Made by a program: the position numbers and the translations under genes. Below are positions 1-8,785 of a stretch of DNA of 22,381 nucleotides, piece by piece. Below the pieces are notes generated by a model, which did no database searches, was not told the DNA's origin, and saw only the letters and a list, made by a program, of their open reading frames with translations. The DNA is from Gemmatimonadales bacterium. Its GTDB lineage: Bacteria; Gemmatimonadota; Gemmatimonadetes; Gemmatimonadales; GWC2-71-9. The stretch covers positions 1 to 22,381 of the forward strand of contig JACCSZ010000073.1 in NCBI GenBank assembly GCA_013812695.1. The letters run 5' to 3'. The first letter of the stretch is position 1. Each line of letters starts with the position of its first letter.

Positions 1-770
1 ACGAGGCTCGCCACGCCCAGAACGGGCACGAGTTGCTTGAGCCGGCGCGTCACGACCCCGTGCGTCAGGGCGTGCCCGAAAACCCAGGACAGCAGCGCCA
101 TTGAGACCGCGGTGGCACAGGCGAACAGGGCGAGTGCCATTACCCCCGCGCCGCGGCCGGGAATCGAGCCGACCAGCAGGATACCCACGGCCGCGGACCC
201 GCCCACGCCGTGCACGAGCCCGAGCCCGAACGCTTCCAGTGGTGACCGCCCTAGCCGCTCAACGTGCAGATGGGCGTGCGACGCCGAGGATCCTTCGCCC
301 GAAGGCGAGTGATACAGGGTAGCGGGGGCGGAGGAGATGTCGGGCGACGCGTGGGCGCCATGTGGCCCCTCGTGGCCGTGCGCGTGCGCGTGCTGGAGGT
401 CGCCATGTCGGTGCGGATGCGTATGGAAGACCCCTCGCCGCCAGCGAACCAGGAGCCGGATCGCGAGCGCCACGATGACCAGCCCGATCACCAGCTCCGC
501 GCCACGCTGCACCAGGACCGGGAGGTGCCGCTGAAAAAGAACCACCGGGACGCCGAGGGCGAACAGGGTCACCGCGTGCCCCATGCCCCAGGCCAGACCC
601 AGGAGGCGGGCCCGCCGCGCGCCGGCACGCTCGTCCGACAGCAGAAGCGTGGACACCGCCGTCAGGTGATCGGGGTCGGTCGCGTGGCGAAGGCCCAGGA
701 GGAGGGCGGCGCCCAGCCCAAGCCAGCCCGGGCCGGCGAGCCCGGGGATCCAGTCGTCGAGTCCGGTCAC
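1..770 (-). CDS. NicO/RcnA-type nickel-cobalt transporter (C-terminus beyond window)
   Basis: I translated this from the reverse strand. The frame is open from a stop just upstream of 779 to the window edge, so the C-terminus is missing. The N-terminal membrane segment carries the signature HATDPDH (an HxxxxDH nickel/cobalt motif), in the context GLRHATDPDHLTAV. A second hydrophobic segment follows, then a strongly His-rich cytoplasmic or periplasmic loop (many HxH pairs), then LGLVHGVGG and a further membrane segment. This is the layout of NicO/UreH/RcnA family permeases. GTG at 770 has AGG nine bases upstream; CTG at 779 is an alternative start. It lies 79 bp after hypF on the same strand, so nickel supply to the hydrogenase is the likely role. 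Import versus export cannot be told from sequence. Confidence 0.8.
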   Translation of the reverse strand, partial: MTGLDDWIPGLAGPGWLGLGAALLLGLRHATDPDHLTAVSTLLLSDERAGARRARLLGLAWGMGHAVTLFALGVPVVLFQRHLPVLVQRGAELVIGLVIVALAIRLLVRWRRGVFHTHPHRHGDLQHAHAHGHEGPHGAHASPDISSAPATLYHSPSGEGSSASHAHLHVERLGRSPLEAFGLGLVHGVGGSAAVGILLVGSIPGRGAGVMALALFACATAVSMALLSWVFGHALTHGVVTRRLKQLVPVLGVASL

Positions 771-849
771 GTCGTCCAGCCTGGGCTATGGAAAGTCTGG
801 GGCGCCGCGGCCCAGGGAGCGGCGGTTGACGCCGTGCCCCACGACGCGG

Positions 850-3165
850 TCATCGCCGCGCAGCCACGACCGCCTGCCCGTAGGACACGCCGCCGTCATT
901 CGGCGGCAGCCGTGCCGGCGTGAGCACCCGGAGTCCGGCGCGGTGGAGCCTGAGGGACGTGCCCCGGAGCAGCGTCTGGTTCTGAAAGACTCCGCCTGAA
1001 AGCACCGCGGTCCAGGTGCCCGCTCGCGCCGCCAGGCGCTCGCAGGCATGTGCGGTGGCCTCGGCGAGCGCCGCGTGGAAGCGAGCGGCCACCGCGCCGG
1101 CCGAAACGCCTGCCGCGACGTCCCTCGCCACCGCCAGCACCGTCTCGCGGGCGTCAAGGCGTAGCATGCCACCTTCCGGCGCGTTGCTGACCGCCAACGG
1201 GTACCCGGCCGCCTCGTCGCCCCCGACGAGCGCCTCGAGCTCGACCGCGGCCTGGCCTTCGTAGCTCACGCGAGGACACAGCCCCGCCAGGGCCGCCACC
1301 GCGTCGAACAGTCGGCCAACGCTCGTCGTGACCGGAGCGGCGAAGCCGCTCCGCGCCATCTCCGCCACGGCGTCCCAGTGCCGCGGCTCGACCGCGCCGG
1401 CCAGACTGGGTGGCAGGGCCGGCCGGCGTCCAGTGGCCTCGACCAGCCAGGCACAGGCCATACGCCATGGCTCCAGCACCGCGCGGTCGCCGCCGGGCAA
1501 CCGGACCGGCCACAGATGACCGACTCGCTCCACCCCGCCGATGCCTCCGAGCAGGAACTCACCGCCCCAGACGTTGCCATCCAGCCCGTAGCCCGCTCCA
1601 TCGAAGATGGCGCCCAGCGCCGGCCCGGCGTCACCGTGCTCGGCGAGGCAAGCCGCGAGGTGGGCGTGATGATGCTGCACGCCGACGAGTCGGACATCCG
1701 GCCGCTCGAGTGCGTACGCGGTCGAGAGGTAATCGGGATGCAGGTCGTGTGCGACGATCTCGGGCTGCACCGCGAAGAGCCGCTCCCAGTGTGCGACCCC
1801 TTCGACGAACGAGAGGTGGGTTTCGGCGTTCTGCAGGTCGCCGATGTGATGGCTCACCCAGGCGCGGCGCCCTCTGGCCAGACAGAAGGTGTGCTTGAGC
1901 TGCGCGCCGCAGGCGAGCAGGGGCGGGCTGTCCATCGGCATGGGCAGGCTTCCGGGAACGTAGCCCCGCGAGCGGCGGATGGCGGTGACCCGGTCGCCTT
2001 GCGGGGTGGACGTCACGCGCACGACCGAATCGTCCGTTCGGGTCTCGATGGGACGATCGTGGACCAGATGCAGGTCAGCGATCGTGCCGAGCCGCCGCGG
2101 CAGCTCGTCGTCGCGAAAGGCGATGGGCTCGTCCGACACGTTGCCGCTGGTCATGAGGAGCGTGACGCCGGCGTCCGCGAGCAGCAGGTGGTGCAGCGGC
2201 GAGTACGGGAGCATGAGGCCGAGCTCTCGGGAGCGGGGCGCTACGGACGGGGCGACGGGCGCGTCGGGGCGCTGAGCGCAGAGGACGATCGGTCGCTCGC
2301 GGGACGTGAGGGCCCCGACTTCCTCGGCCGAAACTGAGGCCAGTTGGCGCGCCGCGGAAACGTCACGGACCATCATCGCGAACGGCCGGTCCTCACGGTG
2401 CTTCCGCCGCCGGAGCGAGGACACCGCCGCCTCGCTGTCGGCGCGGCACGCGAGATGGTAGCCGCCGACACCCTTGATGGCCACGATCGCGCCGCCGATC
2501 AGCGCCGCGGCGGCGGCACGGATCGCGTCCTGGCCGGGCGGCAGCGCCAGCGCTCGGCCGGTCCGGTCGCGGAGCTGGACGGACGGGCCGCAGACGGGAC
2601 ACGCGTTGGGCTGGGCATGGAAGCGGCGGTCCGTCGGGTCGTCGTACTCGGCCTGGCAGGGCGGGCACATCCGGAACCCGGCCATGGTGGTTTGGGGCCG
2701 GTCGTAGGGCACCCCGCGCACGATGGTGAAGCGCGGGCCGCAGTCAGTGCAGTTGATGAACGGATAGCGATAGCGGCGGTCGGCAGGGTCGTCCAGCTCG
2801 GCCAGGCAGGCGGCGCACGGCGCGACGTCCGGGGAGACGAGCGCGTCCGGTGTCAGGCCCGGAGCGCTCTCGAGGATCGCGAAGCCCCGCTCGCCCGCGG
2901 CGGCGATCTCCTCCGGCATCACGCGCTCCACCGAAGCCAGCGGCGGCGCTTCGGTTCTGAGCCGCTCGAGGAAGCGATCGATGGCGGACCCGTCCCCTTC
3001 CACCTCCAGCACAACGCCCGAGGCATCGTTGCGGACGAAGCCCCCGAGTCCAAGATCGCCCGCGAGCCGGTACACGTACGGACGGAACCCGACGCCCTGC
3101 ACCACGCCCTCGACTCGCGCACGGATCCGGCGCCGGGCCGGCGGCAGCGCGCTGAGCGCGCTCAC
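850..3165 (-). CDS. hypF: Carbamoyltransferase HypF
   Basis: HypF makes the cyanide ligand precursor: it carbamoylates the C-terminal Cys of HypE using carbamoyl phosphate. The 771 residues match the family length. In order: an acylphosphatase domain (about 14-95; VQGVGFRPY with catalytic R28, and N46), two zinc-finger-like units (C117/C120/C139/C142 and C167/C170/C189/C192), a YrdC-like nucleotide-binding domain (about 205-390; IKGVGGYHLAC), and a Kae1-like domain with QHHHAHLAACLAEHG and a C-terminal PPNDGGVSYGQ. The start is GTG at 3165, overlapping the stop of the SIS gene as GTGA, which indicates translational coupling. No key residue appears missing. Confidence 0.97.
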   Translation of the reverse strand: MSALSALPPARRRIRARVEGVVQGVGFRPYVYRLAGDLGLGGFVRNDASGVVLEVEGDGSAIDRFLERLRTEAPPLASVERVMPEEIAAAGERGFAILESAPGLTPDALVSPDVAPCAACLAELDDPADRRYRYPFINCTDCGPRFTIVRGVPYDRPQTTMAGFRMCPPCQAEYDDPTDRRFHAQPNACPVCGPSVQLRDRTGRALALPPGQDAIRAAAAALIGGAIVAIKGVGGYHLACRADSEAAVSSLRRRKHREDRPFAMMVRDVSAARQLASVSAEEVGALTSRERPIVLCAQRPDAPVAPSVAPRSRELGLMLPYSPLHHLLLADAGVTLLMTSGNVSDEPIAFRDDELPRRLGTIADLHLVHDRPIETRTDDSVVRVTSTPQGDRVTAIRRSRGYVPGSLPMPMDSPPLLACGAQLKHTFCLARGRRAWVSHHIGDLQNAETHLSFVEGVAHWERLFAVQPEIVAHDLHPDYLSTAYALERPDVRLVGVQHHHAHLAACLAEHGDAGPALGAIFDGAGYGLDGNVWGGEFLLGGIGGVERVGHLWPVRLPGGDRAVLEPWRMACAWLVEATGRRPALPPSLAGAVEPRHWDAVAEMARSGFAAPVTTSVGRLFDAVAALAGLCPRVSYEGQAAVELEALVGGDEAAGYPLAVSNAPEGGMLRLDARETVLAVARDVAAGVSAGAVAARFHAALAEATAHACERLAARAGTWTAVLSGGVFQNQTLLRGTSLRLHRAGLRVLTPARLPPNDGGVSYGQAVVAARR

Positions 3166-4376
3166 GGCGCGCCCGGGCTTCCGCCCTCGATCAGCTCGCG
3201 AAGCGCGTGGAACGCCCCGGCCTGAGCCTCCTGGATGCGCGGGATATGCTCCGAGCGCGTGACGAGCACGTGGTCGGCGAGCCGGTCGGCCAGAATTCGC
3301 CCGCCGCCATACCCCACCAGGGCCACCGACATCAGGCCGCGACGGCGTGCTTCGGCCAGGGCCTCGACGACATTCCGGGAGTCGCCGCTGGTCGAGAACG
3401 CGAGGACCACGTCGCCCGGACGTCCGTAGGCGATGATCTGGCGGGCGAACAGCGCGTCCGTGCCGATGTCATTCGCCAGGGCCGTGAGGATGGCGGCGTC
3501 CTCGGTGAGGTCGAGCGCCCGCCGGGCGGGCCAGCCGCCCGGGGGATCGCGAAAGTCGGCGACCGCGTCCATCGCGTCGGTGGCCGAGCCGCCGTTGCCG
3601 AGCGCGAGGAGCTGACCGCCGGCATCGAAGACACGTCGAAGCGCGGCCGCGGCGCCGAGGAGCTGCGCCTGGTTCCCGATCAGGGTGTCCGTCCTGAGCG
3701 CGCCCGTCTCGGCCGACTTGAGCAGCACCGATGCCCGCACGTCGGCGACGACGGCCTCCAGATCGTGCTCGTGCTCGCCGAGAAACGGATAGAGGAAGCG
3801 GGAGGCACCGACATCTCGACTCGCGCGGCCCTCCCGACCCTGCAGCAGTCCGCGGTGCTCGAAGAAGACGTGCACGAGCTCCCACAGCACGTGATAGAGC
3901 GTCTCGACCAACTCCTGCCGGATGAACGGATCGCGGGACGGCGGCCGAAATTCGGACGCGGCGCCGAGCGGCGCGAAGGCCACCGTGAGGCAGCCGCGCT
4001 CCGCGGCCACCCGGATGGCGTCAGCGACCTCGGCGTCGTCCTTCTCGCCGAAGCCAAGGGCGATGTCGTCCGGCTCCGCCACGAGCGCCACCTGCGCCGC
4101 GAGCGAGCCGCCCTCGCGCGACAGCCCGATGGCCGGGAGCGCGCGCTTGCCGACGATGACCGGGTGCACGAACTCGACGGCGACGTGGCGGACATCGGAG
4201 CGCGCCGCGGGCGTCCAGCCGAACGCCACCAGCCGGCCGCCCCGGGCGAACCGCTCCGCCATCCGGTGGCAGAGCCGGGCAATCCGATCGGCCTCTGCGG
4301 CGAAGAAGCGGTAGTTGGCATCGGCGCGCTCGTGGACGAGCTCCTCCAGCCGGCCGACTCCGCCCGCCAGGATCAT
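3162..4376 (-). CDS. Tandem SIS-domain protein, GmhA-like (phosphosugar isomerase family)
   Basis: This 404-residue protein has two sugar-isomerase (SIS) folds. The C-terminal one (about 215-400) is canonical and like sedoheptulose-7-phosphate isomerase: LALGNGGSATDA (257-268), STSGDSRN (328-335), HIPRIQEAQ (377-385). The N-terminal one (about 20-175) is degenerate: AFGWTPAARSDVRHVAVEF occupies the position of the GNGGSA loop. I chose ATG 4376 because GGGGAG lies 7 nt upstream; ATG 4391 in the same frame has a poorer ribosome site. The frame stays open upstream to 5240, but that part is antisense to nothing useful and overlaps the DoxX gene in another frame. It sits directly before hypF. From memory, SIS proteins recur in gene clusters for high-affinity uptake hydrogenases; the substrate is unknown. 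Confidence 0.87.
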   Translation of the reverse strand: MILAGGVGRLEELVHERADANYRFFAAEADRIARLCHRMAERFARGGRLVAFGWTPAARSDVRHVAVEFVHPVIVGKRALPAIGLSREGGSLAAQVALVAEPDDIALGFGEKDDAEVADAIRVAAERGCLTVAFAPLGAASEFRPPSRDPFIRQELVETLYHVLWELVHVFFEHRGLLQGREGRASRDVGASRFLYPFLGEHEHDLEAVVADVRASVLLKSAETGALRTDTLIGNQAQLLGAAAALRRVFDAGGQLLALGNGGSATDAMDAVADFRDPPGGWPARRALDLTEDAAILTALANDIGTDALFARQIIAYGRPGDVVLAFSTSGDSRNVVEALAEARRRGLMSVALVGYGGGRILADRLADHVLVTRSEHIPRIQEAQAGAFHALRELIEGGSPGAP

Positions 4377-4420
4377 TGCATGGCTCCCCATGTTCCCAGC
4401 GATGGATTCGCTCGAACGCC

Positions 4421-5425
4421 TCACCCTGCTCCCCTCTGAGCGGGGTCCCCGCCGGTCGCGGCATGCCCCGAGACGCCTTCCACAAGCGCCTGATCCCGCT
4501 CCGGGCGCTGCTCGCCCCAGATGAGCAGGAGCCCCATGATGCCATAGATCGGTAGATGGCCCACCAATTCCTGCCACCCCAGGAGTGGCAGCGTCAGGTT
4601 GAACGGGAGCCAGGCGATCAGGATCAGCGCTCTCACAAACACGCCGGACATCAACAGCAGGCCGAGTGTCAGCTCCACGATTCCAGCGAGGAACAGAAAC
4701 TCGCGGTCGCCGACCGAGTCGAAGCCAAGCCACGGGAAGAAATTGAACGGATGCGCCTCCAGAAACGCGAGACCCATCGGGATGTTCCAGAGCTTCTCGG
4801 TAAACGCCAGCACGGCGATGCTCAAACCGGTCGAGATACGGAGCACCGGCACGGCGTAGGGCATGAGCCGCTCGAGGGGCCGGTGCAGCCGTTCGAGCGC
4901 CATGTCGAAGGCGACCGGGCCGCGGCCGGTGACGAAAAGAAAGAACGCGACACCGAGCAGCAGGACGTGTTCGAGCAGGCGCACCGGACCGAAGAGCACG
5001 GCTCCCGCCAGCCAGGTTCCTGCCAGCGCCAACGCGCCGACTCGGGTAAGCGCCCCGTAGAACAGGCTCAACGCGATCGAGATCTGGGCGAGGCCCAGGA
5101 AGGCACCCAGCAAGTTCTCCGGCAAGCCCAGATTCGGTACGAAAAGCCGGAGGCTGATGCCGCTCACCAGCAGCGGTACCGCCGTATGCAGCCCGATCAC
5201 CAGCGGCATCCACGAGAGCAGGTCCTGGTAGTTCTCCCACTTCATGCCGAGCTCGATCGGCCCGGGGACGAGCGGCCGCCGGCCGCGGACCCGCCAGAGC
5301 GCCACCACGGCGGCAGTCGTGCCCACGGCGATACCGAGGGGGATCCAGGTCGCCGAGGTGAGCACGGACCCGAACTGCACCGGGAACTTCCAGTCCTCGG
5401 TGAACCAGCGCTCATGCAGCAGCAT
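4421..5425 (-). CDS. DoxX-like multi-spanning membrane protein
   Basis: A 334-residue integral membrane protein with roughly eight to nine hydrophobic helices. The C-terminal stretch LVGHLPIYGIMGLLLIWG and the preceding WLPFNLTLPLLGW resemble proteins annotated as DoxX family. ATG 5425 was chosen over the longer frame (5461) because a near-perfect ribosome site, AAGGAGG, lies 7 nt upstream. The last 25 residues are hydrophilic. It lies between the RclC-like gene and the SIS gene on the same strand. DoxX relatives are linked to quinone chemistry or redox stress in some bacteria, but nothing in the sequence fixes a substrate here. A tie to respiratory H2 oxidation is inference from position. 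Confidence 0.75.
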   Translation of the reverse strand: MLLHERWFTEDWKFPVQFGSVLTSATWIPLGIAVGTTAAVVALWRVRGRRPLVPGPIELGMKWENYQDLLSWMPLVIGLHTAVPLLVSGISLRLFVPNLGLPENLLGAFLGLAQISIALSLFYGALTRVGALALAGTWLAGAVLFGPVRLLEHVLLLGVAFFLFVTGRGPVAFDMALERLHRPLERLMPYAVPVLRISTGLSIAVLAFTEKLWNIPMGLAFLEAHPFNFFPWLGFDSVGDREFLFLAGIVELTLGLLLMSGVFVRALILIAWLPFNLTLPLLGWQELVGHLPIYGIMGLLLIWGEQRPERDQALVEGVSGHAATGGDPAQRGAG

Positions 5426-5490
5426 CGACACGCCTCCTTGCGGCGGCTCTATCCGCGGCACCCATCGGTGTCACCAGCGGCCGCATCGCA

Positions 5491-5506
5491 GGGCCGGCGC
5501 CGGCCC
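5491..5506. repeat. 16-bp perfect GC palindrome between the two DoxX/RclC-like genes
   Basis: gggccggcgccggccc is its own reverse complement and lies in the 94-bp gap between the stop at 5520 and the start at 5425. As RNA it would fold into a short hairpin. It has no T-run, so it is not a standard terminator. It may trim or stabilise the transcript, or may be chance in a GC-rich gap. Confidence 0.5.
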
Positions 5507-5519
5507 GGGACGTCCTGGC

Positions 5520-5996
5520 TCAGGGAGCCGCGCGGAGCGCCTCACCCGCGGACCAGATGGCTGCGCCGAGCAGGACGAGGTCCTTGGCCAGGAATTGCCC
5601 CGGCATCGGAGACGGAAACGGAAAGCCGTAGCCCGGCTGCCAGACTCCAGGCGTCGTCAGCAGGAACGTCAGGGTCACGAGAAAGATCACGATGGCACCG
5701 ATGCTCCCGTACGCCGAGGCCTTCGGCGCGAACGCGCGCGTCGCGATCATCAGGCCGACCACGATCTCGACCGTGCCGATCAACGCGGAAAGCGCCTTCA
5801 GCCCCAGGGCCTGCAGCGCCCACGCCGTCAACGGGCTGTTCTCCACCAGTGGCTTGATGCCCATCGCTTCGTACTCGGTGAACTTGAGCGCCCCGACCCA
5901 CAGGAGCACGGCCACCAAGCCATAGCGCAGCAGCTTCTCGCCGAAGTTCTCCAGCGAACGGCCGCGTTCCGTGTGAACGGCTCCTGCCATCTCCAT
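5520..5996 (-). CDS. RclC/YkgB-like (DUF417) membrane protein
   Basis: A 158-residue protein with four hydrophobic helices. It shows the DUF417 pattern seen in Escherichia coli YkgB/RclC: LRYGLVAVLLWVGALKFTEYEA near the N-terminus, then IxPLVENSPL, a middle helix VEIVVGLMIATR, and a C-terminal LAKDLVLLGAAIW. RclC takes part in resistance to reactive chlorine in E. coli; its biochemical activity is not settled. ATG 5996 has GGAGG about 6 nt upstream, a strong ribosome site. It follows a 321-bp gap after hypE and probably starts its own transcription unit or continues the hyp operon. Confidence 0.8.
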   Translation of the reverse strand: MEMAGAVHTERGRSLENFGEKLLRYGLVAVLLWVGALKFTEYEAMGIKPLVENSPLTAWALQALGLKALSALIGTVEIVVGLMIATRAFAPKASAYGSIGAIVIFLVTLTFLLTTPGVWQPGYGFPFPSPMPGQFLAKDLVLLGAAIWSAGEALRAAP

Positions 5997-6318
5997 GACG
6001 TCCTCCCTCCGTTCAGGAATAGTTCCCAGGCGCCTCCGCGCGACCTGGACCGGGCGTTCAGGGCTCGACCACCTCCGCCTCGTGCGGCGCGCTCCACGTC
6101 GCTGAGCACTTGCATGTGACGCAAGAGTGCCTCCTTGATCTCGGTGGCGTCGAAGAAGCTGACCGGGCTCTCCGGAGCGATCTGGGGATGATCGGGAAAA
6201 AAGATGGCGGCGCTTCGGGAAGAAAGCTGGCGGCCCTGAGGACCGCGTCGGTCTCGGGTGTCCGGAGCACCGGCCAACTGTTCAGGTTGCGGCGACCGGC
6301 GCTCCCTTCCAAGTGGCC
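5997..6318. other. 321-bp intergenic gap between hypE and the RclC-like gene
   Basis: No convincing gene is present. The minus strand has an 84-codon open frame (6058-6312), and another frame contains a more protein-like stretch (FFPDHPQIAPE, then DATEIKEALLRHMQVLSDVERAA, about 6080-6230). Neither has a good start site. The local base composition is less GC-rich (a run of six A near 6196). A short inverted repeat CTTGC/GCAAG with a 7-nt spacer lies at 6109-6125. The region could hold the promoter of the RclC/DoxX/SIS/hypF genes, or the remains of a small decayed gene. I cannot decide. Confidence 0.5.
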
Positions 6319-7431
6319 CTAACAGATCCGCGGAAGCGGATCGCCGACCAGCAGGTCCATGACCCGTTTCCCGCCGAATCCCGTCTCCACGATCACCATC
6401 CCCGCCGGCTCGGTCCGCACCTCGCCGATCTCGGCGGCCTGCTCGCATCCCTTCACCCCGCGCAGCGCCTTCAGCGCCGCCGCCGCCCACTCCGGCGCGA
6501 CGAATGCCACCAGCTTGCCCTCGTTGGCCACATACATCGGATCGATCCCCAAGATCTCGCAGGCGCCCGAGACCGCCGGATCCACGGGGACCGCCGCTTC
6601 CCTGATGAGCAGGGCAACGCCCGACGCGCGCGCCAGCTCGTTCAACACCGACGCCACCCCGCCGCGCGTGGCATCTCGCAGGCAGCGGAGCCCGGGTCCG
6701 GCCGCCTCGAGCAGCGCGTCCACCGCCGGCCACAGCGAGCAGGTGTCCGACACGATGGCGGCGTCGAGCTCGAACTCGCCGCGGGCGAGCATAATGGCGG
6801 TGCCGTGCTCACCGATGCTGCCCGAGACGAGCACCCGGTCGCCGGGGCGGAGCGACGATGGCGAGAGCCGTCCGCGCGGGTCGATGCGGCCGAGCCCGGT
6901 GGTACAGATGTACATGCCGTCGGCATGCCCGCGCTCGACCACCTTGGTGTCCCCCGCGACGATCTCGACGCCCGCCGCCCGCGCGGCCCGGGCGATCGTC
7001 TCGACCTCGGTCCGGAGCACGTCCGAGGAGAGTCCCTCCTCGAGCACCAGGGAGAGCGTGAGGGCCATGGGACGCGCGCCGGCCGCCGCGAGGTCGTTGA
7101 CGGTGCCGTTCACGGCCAGGTCCCCGATCGAGCCCCCCGGGAATCGAAGCGGCTTCACGACAAAGCTGTCGGTGGTGAGCGCGAGCCCCAGCCCGTCGAT
7201 CGTCACGATGCCGGCGTCCGCCAGCGAGGCCAGCGTCTCCGACTCGAACGCCGGCACGAGCAGCCCCTCGATGAGATTGCGTGTGGCCTTGCCGCCGGCG
7301 CCATGCGCCATCGTGATCTGCGGATCGCCGAAGCGGATCGGGCGGGAGCGCGCGCGCTCGATCCGGCCGAGGACTTCGCGCTCCCGCTCGTCGGTCTCCG
7401 CCTCGGCGCGCGCGCGCCGGATAACCGTCAT
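6319..7431 (-). CDS. hypE: Carbamoyl dehydratase HypE
   Basis: HypE dehydrates the thiocarbamate carried on its C-terminal Cys to a thiocyanate, the cyanide donor for the active-site iron. The 370-residue protein has HGAGGKA (43-49), the AIR-synthase-like body (DGLGLALTTDSFVV, GDLAVNGTVNDLAAAGA, DATRGGVASVLNE) and ends in the required PRIC, with C370 as the carrier. A longer N-terminus is open to 7593, but ATG 7431 overlaps the hypD stop as ATGA, the operon's usual style. The first 30 residues, rich in Arg and Glu, are an extra tail compared with the shortest HypE proteins. Confidence 0.97.
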   Translation of the reverse strand: MTVIRRARAEAETDEREREVLGRIERARSRPIRFGDPQITMAHGAGGKATRNLIEGLLVPAFESETLASLADAGIVTIDGLGLALTTDSFVVKPLRFPGGSIGDLAVNGTVNDLAAAGARPMALTLSLVLEEGLSSDVLRTEVETIARAARAAGVEIVAGDTKVVERGHADGMYICTTGLGRIDPRGRLSPSSLRPGDRVLVSGSIGEHGTAIMLARGEFELDAAIVSDTCSLWPAVDALLEAAGPGLRCLRDATRGGVASVLNELARASGVALLIREAAVPVDPAVSGACEILGIDPMYVANEGKLVAFVAPEWAAAALKALRGVKGCEQAAEIGEVRTEPAGMVIVETGFGGKRVMDLLVGDPLPRIC

Positions 7432-8543
7432 ACGACCTGTCGCTCCCGAGCCAGCCGGCCATAGTTGTAGTAGGCAGCGCAGGCGCCCTCGCTCGAGACC
7501 ATGCAGGTGCCGATCGGCCGCTCCGGGGTGCAGGCGGTGCCGAACACCTTGCACTCCCACGGCTTGATCACGCCCTTCAGCACCTCGCCGCACTGACAGG
7601 CCTTGGGATCGGCGACGCGGATGCCCGGCACCGGGTAGCGCGACTCGGCGTCAAAGTCCCGGTACGCCGCCGAGAGTTTGAGGCCGCTCTGCGAAATGAA
7701 CCCCAGCCCGCGCCATTCGAAATGCGGCCGGAGCTCGAACACCTCGGCCAGCGCCTCGAGCGCGCGCGGGTTGCCGTCGTAGGGGACGACGCGGGTGTAT
7801 TGGTTCTCGACCTCGCAGCGGCCCTGGGCCAGCTGGGTGAGCACCATGTGCACCGACTGGAGCACGTCGAGGGGCTCGAACCCCGAGATGACGATCGGCT
7901 TCCCGTAGTCGCGAGGGATGAACTCGAACGGGCGGGCCCCGACGACGGTCGAGACGTGGCCCGGACCGATGAACCCGTCGAGCCGGAGGTCCGGCGACTC
8001 GAGCAGCGCCCGGAGCGGCGGAACGATGGTGACGTGATTGCAGAAGCAGGAGAAGTTCGGGACCCGCTCGGCCTTCGCGCGCATGAGCGTGAGCGCGGTC
8101 GAGGGCGCCGTGGTCTCGAAGCCGATGGCGAAGAAGACCACTTGGCGCCCCGGGTTCTGGCGCGCGATGCGCAACGCGTCGAGCGGCGAGTAGACCATCC
8201 GCACGTCCGCGCCTTCGGCCTTGGCGTCGAGCAGCGTGCCGGCCGAGCCCGGGACGCGCATCATGTCCCCGAAGCAGGTGAAGATCACCTCGGGAATTCG
8301 GGCGACCGCGATGGCGTCATCCACCCGGCCCATAGGAATCACGCAGACCGGGCAGCCCGGGCCGTGAACCAGTTCGACGTTGGCCGGCAGCAGGTCGTCC
8401 ACGCCGTACTTGTAGATGGTGTGGGTGTGGCCGCCGCAGACTTCCATCACCTTGTAGTGCCGCCCGGGCTCGACCGTCGTCACAATCTCGGCGGCGAGCG
8501 CGCGGCCTAGATCCGCATCGCGATACTCGTCCACGAACTTCAC
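7428..8543 (-). CDS. hypD: Hydrogenase Fe-ligand assembly protein HypD
   Basis: HypD is the scaffold [4Fe-4S] protein on which, together with HypC, the Fe(CN)2CO unit is assembled. The 371 residues include the conserved CGGH (C36-H39), GPGCPVC (C64, C67), FxCFGDMMRVPG, GPGHVSTVVG, and the C-terminal cysteines (QCGEVLKG, WECKVFGTACTP, GTCMVSSEGACAAYY) that hold the cluster. All expected motifs are present. The start is GTG at 8543, overlapping the preceding stop as GTGA; its own stop overlaps hypE as ATGA. Confidence 0.98.
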   Translation of the reverse strand: MKFVDEYRDADLGRALAAEIVTTVEPGRHYKVMEVCGGHTHTIYKYGVDDLLPANVELVHGPGCPVCVIPMGRVDDAIAVARIPEVIFTCFGDMMRVPGSAGTLLDAKAEGADVRMVYSPLDALRIARQNPGRQVVFFAIGFETTAPSTALTLMRAKAERVPNFSCFCNHVTIVPPLRALLESPDLRLDGFIGPGHVSTVVGARPFEFIPRDYGKPIVISGFEPLDVLQSVHMVLTQLAQGRCEVENQYTRVVPYDGNPRALEALAEVFELRPHFEWRGLGFISQSGLKLSAAYRDFDAESRYPVPGIRVADPKACQCGEVLKGVIKPWECKVFGTACTPERPIGTCMVSSEGACAAYYNYGRLARERQVV

Positions 8544-8785
8544 GAGCGGACCTGCTCGCGGCGGATGCGCACCAGGGCCACGCCCGCGTGCGCGAGCACG
8601 ATGTCTCCCTCGGCGACGCCGTCGATGAGGGTCAGGTCGATCTCCTCGACCCGACCCCCCTCGTCCGCGCAGCGCCCGATGCCGTCGGCCATGACATGGA
8701 GCACGTGGAGGACCACTCCCTGGTCCGAGCAGGTGATGCAGCTCTCGCCCGCAGCGCAGGCGGCGGCCTGCCCGGCATGGGTCAT
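8540..8785 (-). CDS. Second HypC/HupF-family hydrogenase chaperone, Cys-rich N-terminus
   Basis: An 81-residue protein with the HypC-like beta-barrel pattern: VEEIDLTLIDGVAEGDIVLAHAGVALVRI. Unlike HypC it does not start Met-Cys. It has an N-terminal extension with C10 and a CITC pair (C16, C19). Its start overlaps the hypC stop as ATGA, and its stop overlaps hypD as GTGA. It could be a hydrogenase-specific partner of the large subunit or of HypD, working beside the true HypC. Pairs of HypC-type proteins are known in organisms with several hydrogenases. The CxxC suggests metal or redox binding, which is inference. Confidence 0.85.
   Translation of the reverse strand: MTHAGQAAACAAGESCITCSDQGVVLHVLHVMADGIGRCADEGGRVEEIDLTLIDGVAEGDIVLAHAGVALVRIRREQVRS

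Noticed and set aside
264..923. 219-codon plus-strand open frame
   Set aside because: It is antisense to the NicO-type transporter, whose HATDPDH motif and helices are clear on the minus strand.
4377..5240. N-terminal extension of the SIS protein to 692 residues
   Set aside because: The extra part overlaps the DoxX-like gene in another frame, is Arg/Pro-rich without domains, and a ribosome site favours ATG 4376.
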